Part shown: one piece after another, positions 58,382 to 64,000 of the stretch
How the letters are laid out: each line of letters opens with the position of its first letter
Numbering within the stretch: the first letter of the stretch is position 1
NCBI GenBank assembly: GCA_947500435.1
Contig: CANMRV010000004.1
Span: 372,001 to 436,000 of the forward strand
DNA: 64,000 nt
Direction: 5' to 3'
DNA from: an uncultured Flavobacteriaceae bacterium
Lineage (GTDB): Bacteria > Bacteroidota > Bacteroidia > Flavobacteriales > Flavobacteriaceae
Made by a program: the position numbers and the translations under genes
The notes under the pieces: generated by a model
What the model was told of the DNA's origin: nothing
Databases searched by the model: none
What the model saw: the letters and a program-made list of their open reading frames with translations, nothing else

Positions 58382-59671
58382 TTGAGAAAAAAATTATTTC
58401 TTCTTTTTAGTATATGCTCTTTTTTAGGCCTTTCTCAGGAAGATACTTCCTATAAGAAAAGAGTTCTAGAGGCGGCTGAAATCGATTTGCTATTTAGCTA
58501 TTATGGCCAAGACGGACAGAATGCAGCAGTTACTGGCGGAGAGGGGACGGAGGAATTGACTGATGCTACTTCAAGTATTGTTGTTCGAATTCCGATAGGT
58601 GAGGATGATATCATAACTGTTGATGCAGGTATATCCGCGTATACCTCCGCTTCTTCGAGCAATGTGAATCCTTTTGATGGTGACGTGAATCGTAATGCGA
58701 GCCCGTTTAGCGCTTCATCCGGGGCATCGCGACAAGACGTATTGGCGCATTTTAGTCCTACCTATTCGCATAGTTCTGATGATCGCAATTCTATTGTAAG
58801 AGCGAAAGCATATGTTTCTTCAGAGTACGATTATTTCTCGGTTGGATTTGGAGGAGGCTACACCCGACTTTTCAACGAAAAGAACACCGAATTATCCATA
58901 AATGCCCAAGTGTTTTTGGACAAATGGAATCCGCAGTACCCCATAGAATTGCGTGACGGATTTTTCGACTCGAGAATTAGAAGTGATGAAACCTTTGAAG
59001 GAACCTATAATCCGAATTTTACTGAATTCTCAGATGAAACCCGAAATTCGTACTCCGTATCGATTGGATTCTCCCAAATACTGAGTAAAAAATTACAGGG
59101 TTCGATTTTTATGGATATCGTCTCACAAAGTGGATTGTTGAGTACACCATTTCAACGGGTGTATTTTGGAGATACTCCCAATTTTTTCATTGAAGATTTT
59201 CAGTTGGCAGATGATGTCGAACGTTTGCCTAATACGCGTTTTAAAATTCCCATAGGGGCACGATTGAACTATTATCTGAGTGATAGATTTGTGCTTCGGA
59301 CGTATTATCGTTTCTATACGGACAATTGGGGAATTACCGCTCATACAGCGAACTTGGAAGTACCTTTTAAATTGAGCGATAAGTTCACCGTATATCCATC
59401 TTATCGCTATTATACGCAGACCGCTGCGGATTATTTCTATGCAAAAGATGTTGCTTTATCAACGACTGAATTTTATACTTCAGATTATGATTTATCAGGC
59501 TATAACGCCAATCAATACGGAATGGGAATTCGCTATAAAGACATTTTTACCAGGGCCAAAATTCTAACTTTCGGATTAAAGACCCTAGACCTTAGGGTAA
59601 ACAAATATGACCGTAGTGATGGGCTGAACGCTTTCATCGTTACAGTGGGGACTACTTTTGTTGGGGATTAA
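58382..59671 (+). CDS. DUF3570 outer-membrane beta-barrel-like protein
   Basis: A 429-residue protein starting at TTG with a signal peptide (KKLFLLFSICSFLGLSQ) and alternating aromatic/polar beta strands through to the C-terminus. The DUF3570 layout is seen in AAEIDLLFSYYGQDGQNAAVTGG and FRVYFTD-like strands. Such proteins are predicted outer-membrane barrels that occur with DUF4266, ApbE and thioredoxin genes. The last 20 bp overlap the convergent ABC gene. Confidence 0.9.
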   Translation: MRKKLFLLFSICSFLGLSQEDTSYKKRVLEAAEIDLLFSYYGQDGQNAAVTGGEGTEELTDATSSIVVRIPIGEDDIITVDAGISAYTSASSSNVNPFDGDVNRNASPFSASSGASRQDVLAHFSPTYSHSSDDRNSIVRAKAYVSSEYDYFSVGFGGGYTRLFNEKNTELSINAQVFLDKWNPQYPIELRDGFFDSRIRSDETFEGTYNPNFTEFSDETRNSYSVSIGFSQILSKKLQGSIFMDIVSQSGLLSTPFQRVYFGDTPNFFIEDFQLADDVERLPNTRFKIPIGARLNYYLSDRFVLRTYYRFYTDNWGITAHTANLEVPFKLSDKFTVYPSYRYYTQTAADYFYAKDVALSTTEFYTSDYDLSGYNANQYGMGIRYKDIFTRAKILTFGLKTLDLRVNKYDRSDGLNAFIVTVGTTFVGD

Positions 59672-60317
59672 AACTGATATACCCTTCGTTTTCTAAATCT
59701 TGCTTCGATTGTATCAGTTTCGACGACCCATTTTTAATTAAGTAAATCGCATCACTTACATCTAAAATTTCCCGATAAAAATGGTCTGTGATTAGTATTG
59801 CACTTTCATTTTTCTTCTCCTGAATGATACTTTTAAACTTCTCGACATACAAAGGTGCGATAAAGGAAAAGGGTTCATCTAATAAAATAATTTCCTTACC
59901 CGAATTTAGGATAAGATAGGTTTCAACAACTCTAAGTTCTCCGGAAGAAATTTCATTGATTTTGCTATTGTCATATATTTTAAAGGAATCAAAGATAGTT
60001 GTGAAAGTTTTCCAGTCTGCCTGAAATACATGAAAGGCTTTTTTTAAAGAAAAATTGTCTGGTAATAATTGATGTTGTGGTAGATAAGCAACCTTACCGG
60101 TTTTGAACAGTTCAGTTTTTAGATATTTCTCATCCATTCGAACGTTTTTATATTTTGGTTTTAAATCACCAAAAAGAATACGTAAAAGACATGTTTTTCC
60201 GCAACCGTTTCTTCCTAAAACTCCAGTTACTTTTCCAGTTTCTACTTTTAGATAAGCACCATAAAGAATCTTCTTGTTATCAAAACTTAGTTCAACGCTA
60301 TCAATTTCTATTTTCAA
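59652..60317 (-). CDS. ABC transporter ATP-binding protein
   Basis: A 221-residue ATPase: Walker A GRNGCGKT, signature ISSGELRVVE (degenerate LSGGQ), Walker B IILLDEPF, then LITDHFYRE with the switch His. It overlaps the start of its partner's 3' end by 4 bp. The transported substrate is unknown, and only one small permease-like protein is adjacent. Confidence 0.9.
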   Translation of the reverse strand: MKIEIDSVELSFDNKKILYGAYLKVETGKVTGVLGRNGCGKTCLLRILFGDLKPKYKNVRMDEKYLKTELFKTGKVAYLPQHQLLPDNFSLKKAFHVFQADWKTFTTIFDSFKIYDNSKINEISSGELRVVETYLILNSGKEIILLDEPFSFIAPLYVEKFKSIIQEKKNESAILITDHFYREILDVSDAIYLIKNGSSKLIQSKQDLENEGYISFNPQQK

Positions 60318-60616
60318 AATTGATTTCGTATTAGAACTATGACGGAAGTAACTATGGTGTCAAAAAGGAAAGAGGTAAGAAAAAGCAAGATCGAGGAAAT
60401 TCCGAAGTTTTTATAAAAAATCAATTTTTTCTTTAAGCTCGGTTCAATTTGAGATGCTAACAATATTCCAAGGAGCAAAAATTTCAATGTTATGATTAGC
60501 GGCAATGACATTTTCAAAAACACAAACCATAGCGTAATTAGAAGGCTAGTAAGCAGAAATTTTCTGTAAAAGTGAAAACCGAGTTGAAGTGTTTTTAAAC
60601 TGAAAATGTGCTGCAT
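60314..60616 (-). CDS. Small membrane protein, likely permease-like partner of the ABC ATPase
   Basis: A 100-residue protein with three transmembrane segments (LLTSLLITLWFVFLKMSLPL, LKFLLLGILLASQ and ISSILLFLTSFLFDTIVTSV). Not recognised. It is translationally coupled to the ATPase gene by a 4-bp overlap, which suggests it is the membrane part. Confidence 0.65.
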   Translation of the reverse strand: MQHIFSLKTLQLGFHFYRKFLLTSLLITLWFVFLKMSLPLIITLKFLLLGILLASQIEPSLKKKLIFYKNFGISSILLFLTSFLFDTIVTSVIVLIRNQF

Positions 60617-60683
60617 CTACTAGATAGGATATCTTTAAATGTACAAATTTATTGTAAATTCGCAATCCAAGTGATGCCAGACT

Positions 60684-61760
60684 ATGATTGACAAATTAAA
60701 CATTGTAAAACAACGTTTTGATGAGGTTTCTGACCTGATTATTCAACCTGATGTGATATCAGATCAGAAGCGTTATGTAAAATTGACAAAGGAATATAGC
60801 GATTTAAAGGACCTTGTCGCAAAGCGTGATTTATACGTGGAATTGACTAGCAATATAGAGGAGGCTGAGGAAATCATAGCTGATGGTAGCGATCCTGAAA
60901 TGGTTGAAATGGCCAAAATGCAGTTAGACGAAGCAAAAGAAGGTATCCCCAAGTTGGAAGAGGAAATTAGATTGATGTTGATTCCGAAAGATCCAGAAGA
61001 TGCGAAAGATGTTGTAATGGAGATTCGGGCTGGAACTGGTGGAGATGAGGCTAGTATTTTCGCTGGAGATCTTTTCCGTATGTATACTAAATATTGTGAA
61101 TCAAGAGGTTGGAAAACCAATGTGATTGATTTAAGCGAGGGTACTAGCGGAGGCTATAAAGAAATTCAGTTTGAAGTTTCGGGTGCGGATGTATACGGAA
61201 CCCTAAAATTTGAAGCCGGTGTACATCGTGTACAGCGCGTACCGCAAACAGAAACTCAGGGGCGAGTACATACAAGTGCGGCTACGGTAATGGTACTTCC
61301 AGAAGCCGAGGATTTTGATGTCCAGATTGACCCCAAAGATGTTCGAATTGATTTTTTCTGCTCCTCAGGTCCAGGTGGTCAATCTGTGAACACTACCTAT
61401 TCTGCAGTTCGCTTAACGCATATTCCAACGGGATTGGTAGCACAATGTCAAGACCAAAAATCGCAACATAAAAACAAAGACAAAGCTTTTCGAGTTTTAC
61501 GTTCACGTTTGTATGATTTAGAACTCGCCAAAAAGCAAGAGGAAGATGCCGCCAAGAGAAACTCTCAAGTAAGTAGTGGTGACCGTTCTGCGAAGATACG
61601 AACCTACAACTATGCGCAAGGTAGGGTTACAGATCATCGTATCGGACTAACACTTTATGATTTGCAGAATATCATTAATGGTGATATTAAAAAAATAGTA
61701 GAAGAACTTCGAGCTGTTGAGAATACAGAGAAATTGAAGGAAGCTTCGGAGACCTTCTAA
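60684..61760 (+). CDS. prfA: Peptide chain release factor 1
   Basis: A 358-residue class I release factor that ends translation at UAA and UAG. It carries the GGQ motif in [18 protein letters not shown] for peptidyl-tRNA hydrolysis and the RF1-type stop-recognition region [15 protein letters not shown] (P-x-T). The length matches RF1. Just downstream, 10 bp away, is pyrF, so the two probably form an operon. Confidence 0.95.
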   Translation: MIDKLNIVKQRFDEVSDLIIQPDVISDQKRYVKLTKEYSDLKDLVAKRDLYVELTSNIEEAEEIIADGSDPEMVEMAKMQLDEAKEGIPKLEEEIRLMLIPKDPEDAKDVVMEIRAGTGGDEASIFAGDLFRMYTKYCESRGWKTNVIDLSEGTSGGYKEIQFEVSGADVYGTLKFEAGVHRVQRVPQTETQGRVHTSAATVMVLPEAEDFDVQIDPKDVRIDFFCSSGPGGQSVNTTYSAVRLTHIPTGLVAQCQDQKSQHKNKDKAFRVLRSRLYDLELAKKQEEDAAKRNSQVSSGDRSAKIRTYNYAQGRVTDHRIGLTLYDLQNIINGDIKKIVEELRAVENTEKLKEASETF

Positions 61761-61770
61761 TTAAAATTGA

Positions 61771-62589
61771 ATGACTACAGAAGAGTTAGTACAACAAATC
61801 CATAAAAAACAGTCCTTTCTCTGTATTGGTTTAGATACCGATTTGGAGAAGATTCCTGCTCATTTGTTGGAAGAGGAAGACCCTATTTTTGCCTTCAACA
61901 AGTCGATTATCGATGCTACAAATCATCTGTGCGTGGCGTATAAGCCCAATACAGCATTTTATGAGGCATATGGTATCAAAGGTTGGAAATCTCTCGAAAA
62001 GACGATACAGTACTTGAATACTAATCATCCAGAGATATTTACCATCGCTGATGCAAAACGTGGGGATATAGGAAACACTTCGACGCGATATGCAAAAGCA
62101 TTTTTCGAGGATTTGGAGTTTGATTCAGTCACTATCGCGCCCTATATGGGTAAAGATTCCGTAGAACCTTTTTTGGCATTTGAAAATAAGCATACCATAT
62201 TATTGGCGTTGACTTCTAACCAAGGGGCTTATGACTATCAAACTAAAATTGTTAATGGAAAGGAATTGTACAAAATAGTTTTAGAAACATCTCAGACCTA
62301 TGAGAATGCAGAAAACCTGATGTATGTTGTAGGGGCAACAAAAGCTAGTTTCTTAACTGAAATCCGTCAGTTGATTCCCAATAATTTTTTATTGGTACCG
62401 GGAGTTGGAGCTCAGGGTGGAAGCTTAGAAGAAGTATGCAAATACGGCATGAACAAACAAGTAGGATTGCTCATTAATTCCTCGAGGGGAATCATATATA
62501 CTTCAAATAATAGGGATTTCGCGGAAGCCGCTGCAGAAAGTGCTAAAAATATTCAGGTGAAGATGGCAGGGGAACTGGGGAAACTTTAA
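61771..62589 (+). CDS. pyrF: Orotidine 5'-phosphate decarboxylase
   Basis: A 272-residue enzyme of pyrimidine synthesis that converts OMP to UMP. It belongs to the longer class 2 type: [54 protein letters not shown] (catalytic Lys and Asp) and [14 protein letters not shown]. It lies 10 bp after prfA. Confidence 0.95.
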   Translation: MTTEELVQQIHKKQSFLCIGLDTDLEKIPAHLLEEEDPIFAFNKSIIDATNHLCVAYKPNTAFYEAYGIKGWKSLEKTIQYLNTNHPEIFTIADAKRGDIGNTSTRYAKAFFEDLEFDSVTIAPYMGKDSVEPFLAFENKHTILLALTSNQGAYDYQTKIVNGKELYKIVLETSQTYENAENLMYVVGATKASFLTEIRQLIPNNFLLVPGVGAQGGSLEEVCKYGMNKQVGLLINSSRGIIYTSNNRDFAEAAAESAKNIQVKMAGELGKL

Positions 62590-62592
62590 TAG

Positions 62593-62781
62593 TTATACCA
62601 AATTCTCCAAAATCTTTTTGATTTTTTGAGCCTTAACTTCAAAATACTCTACAAGCTTTGCATCATTAATATTTGATGCTCTTTCCATAAAATTTTGGTA
62701 CTGATACTCCAAAAGGTGAACTGCTTGTCTTCCATTACTCATAGGTGTAACTGCACCTACTCTACAATATTGCTTTTCCAT
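62593..62781 (-). CDS. Small conserved hypothetical protein (62 aa)
   Basis: A helical protein, MEKQYCRVGAVTPMSNGRQA, with HLLEYQYQNFMERASNIND and a lysine-rich end. The frame is open from 62847, but the added residues (MTILYVQKC...) look non-coding. Similar short proteins occur in other flavobacteria, with unknown function. It is convergent with pyrF, with 3 bp between. Confidence 0.65.
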   Translation of the reverse strand: MEKQYCRVGAVTPMSNGRQAVHLLEYQYQNFMERASNINDAKLVEYFEVKAQKIKKILENLV

Positions 62782-63012
62782 AGTCTTAAAACTTTGTTCT
62801 GATAAAGATACGGTCAGAATGCATTTTTGGACGTAGAGAATCGTCATATTTGACTATAAATCAGTTCTTTTGACAATTTCTTAACACTTTCGCAATAGGG
62901 AGGCGAAAACGCGATTCGACGATTTTGTTAAATTATCCGTTAAAAGGGAATGCTCTAGTAAAAGTTTTTTTACCTTGCACTGTTGCCCTTTTAGCAACGT
63001 CGAGAGAACACT

Positions 63013-63855
63013 TTGTTAAATTACACTACATATACTCATCAGGAGTCTACCACTTGGGTGACATTCGTGCATGGCGCGGGTGGCAGTTCTTCCATTTGGT
63101 TCAAACAGGTGCGTGAGTTCAGGAAGCACTTCAATGTACTTCTTTTGGATTTACGAGGACATGGTGATTCGAAGCCTACTTTAAAAGATGCCTTTAGCGA
63201 CCAATATACATTCGATTCTATTACTGATGATATTGTTGAAGTAGTACATCATCTCAAAATTAAAAAGTCACATTTCATAGGCATTTCATTAGGCACCATA
63301 CTAATACGGAATATTGCAGAACGGTATCCTGAGATGGTCGAAAGCATGATTATGGGTGGTGCTATAATGAAACTTAATTTTAGGTCACAAGTGTTGATAC
63401 GCTTAGGGATTATTTTCAAATCGATAGTACCTTATCTATGGCTTTACAAATTTTTTGCCTTTGTGATTATGCCAAACAGCAACCACAAAGAGTCAAGACT
63501 GCTTTTTGTTCGGGAAGCTAAAAAGCTATACCAAAAAGAGTTTATCAGATGGTTTAAATTGACTGCTGAAATAAATCCATTGCTTCGCTTTTTTAGAAGT
63601 GCCGATATTAAAATACCAACCTTATATGTGATGGGTGGGGAAGACTACCTTTTTCTTCCATCTATCAAAAAGATAGTTGATAAACACACGAAATCAAGTC
63701 TGATTACAATAGAGGATTGTGGACATGTGGTAAATGTTGAACAACCGAAGATTTTTAATAGACTTGTTATTAATTACGTGTCAGACATAAGTTGGGAATC
63801 CATTCTTGTTCAGCGAACTTTGAAAGAAGAGAAAGCATTGCTATCAAAAGTGTAA
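63013..63855 (+). CDS. Alpha/beta-hydrolase family protein
   Basis: A 280-residue hydrolase. VTFVHGAGGSSSIWF is the oxyanion-hole loop, LLDLRGHGDS is beta-4, HFIGISLGTILIRNI is the nucleophile elbow (G-I-S-L-G), GGEDYLF supplies the Asp and DCGHVVNVEQP the His. The start is a TTG. A promoter-like TACCTTGC is at 62971-62978. It is probably an esterase or lipase-type enzyme, with unknown substrate. No signal peptide. Confidence 0.85.
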   Translation: MLNYTTYTHQESTTWVTFVHGAGGSSSIWFKQVREFRKHFNVLLLDLRGHGDSKPTLKDAFSDQYTFDSITDDIVEVVHHLKIKKSHFIGISLGTILIRNIAERYPEMVESMIMGGAIMKLNFRSQVLIRLGIIFKSIVPYLWLYKFFAFVIMPNSNHKESRLLFVREAKKLYQKEFIRWFKLTAEINPLLRFFRSADIKIPTLYVMGGEDYLFLPSIKKIVDKHTKSSLITIEDCGHVVNVEQPKIFNRLVINYVSDISWESILVQRTLKEEKALLSKV

Positions 63856-63870
63856 CGGACTTTAAAAAAA

Positions 63871-63900
63871 AGCGCCTATCTAATCTTTTAGATAGGCGCT
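63871..63900. terminator. Bidirectional terminator
   Basis: AGCGCCTATCT and AGATAGGCGCT arms with an 8-nt loop, flanked by long A and T runs. It separates the hydrolase from the convergent gene at the right edge. Confidence 0.95.
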
Positions 63901-63928
63901 TTTTTATAGAAAAAAAACTGATTTGGTC

Positions 63929-64000
63929 TTAATTATTCATGAATCTTTTCGCATCCCATAAATTTTTATGTAAAGTGCAGCCCTGAATGTTGATAGCTAA
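63929..64000 (-). CDS. Partial gene, last 23 codons only
   Basis: Open to the window's end and stopping at TAA (63931-63929). The visible C-terminus reads LAINIQGCTLHKNLWDAKRF and ends MNN. The terminator at 63871 supports a convergent gene here. Product not recognisable. Confidence 0.45.
   Translation of the reverse strand, partial: LAINIQGCTLHKNLWDAKRFMNN

Noticed and set aside
62925..63116. 63-codon frame before the hydrolase
   Set aside because: It overlaps the hydrolase N-terminus in another frame and covers its promoter region.

Overview
The window looks like chromosomal DNA from a marine member of the Flavobacteriaceae (Bacteroidota). The evidence is the promoter type (TTG, about 19-22 nt, then TAnnTTTG, for example upstream of the tRNA-Arg and the glutamine synthetase genes), the gene families (glutamine synthetase types II and III, Bacteroidetes-type PurM, DUF4468, DUF3570/DUF4266, M23/M56 sensor protease, SPFH protein), Gln-rich signal-peptide cleavage sites and the low GC content. 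I do not assign a genus.

Layout. 1-3.6 kb: a partial sugar-epimerase-like gene, an AbiE-type toxin-antitoxin pair, two long perfect hairpins and an unrecognised gene. 3.8-17.6 kb: a 13-gene acyl-CoA catabolic cluster on the plus strand (two acyl-CoA dehydrogenases, an aminoglycoside-phosphotransferase-like kinase, three SDRs, enoyl-CoA hydratase, two MDR oxidoreductases, a MaoC hydratase, a hotdog protein and an acyl-CoA ligase). Its gaps are filled with a repeated palindromic element. A kinase next to a dehydrogenase resembles the split form of ACAD10/11 and suggests 4-hydroxyacyl-CoA breakdown. 17.6-20.7 kb: a secreted M20 peptidase, a zinc-metalloprotease gene broken by one in-frame stop, and an SGNH lipoprotein.

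21.0-38.5 kb: an integrative element of about 17.5 kb inserted in the 3' half of tRNA-Arg(ACG). The tRNA is intact at the right end, and a 46-bp copy of its 3' part lies at the left end. Inside are a tyrosine recombinase with tandem arm-type repeats at both ends, a 636-residue unknown protein, an AlpA/excisionase-like HTH protein, a VRR-NUC-like nuclease, an 805-residue primase/helicase-like protein, an iteron-like non-coding region, a terminase-small-subunit-like HTH protein, and about 8 kb of cargo (SHOCT and DUF4468 secreted proteins, an SRAP protein, an XRE regulator with a small partner, a DUF3592 protein and a pentapeptide-repeat membrane protein). No capsid, tail, portal, large terminase, relaxase or conjugation gene is visible. 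The module order recalls phage satellites (PICI-like), and I regard this as the most interesting system in the window. A 10-bp motif recurs in front of three of its transcription units.

38.6-64 kb: ordinary chromosome with notable loci. These are apt; an SPFH protein; a BlaI-like repressor with a fused M56-M23 sensor protease; a CaCA antiporter; four tandem paralogues with a carboxypeptidase-regulatory-like domain; divergent glutamine synthetases II and III sharing a GGGGTA-rich control region; purM; a Rieske-thioredoxin-ApbE-DUF4266-DUF3570 locus; a small ABC transporter; prfA; pyrF; an alpha/beta hydrolase; and a partial gene at the right edge.

All family assignments come from reading motifs by eye; no database search was run.
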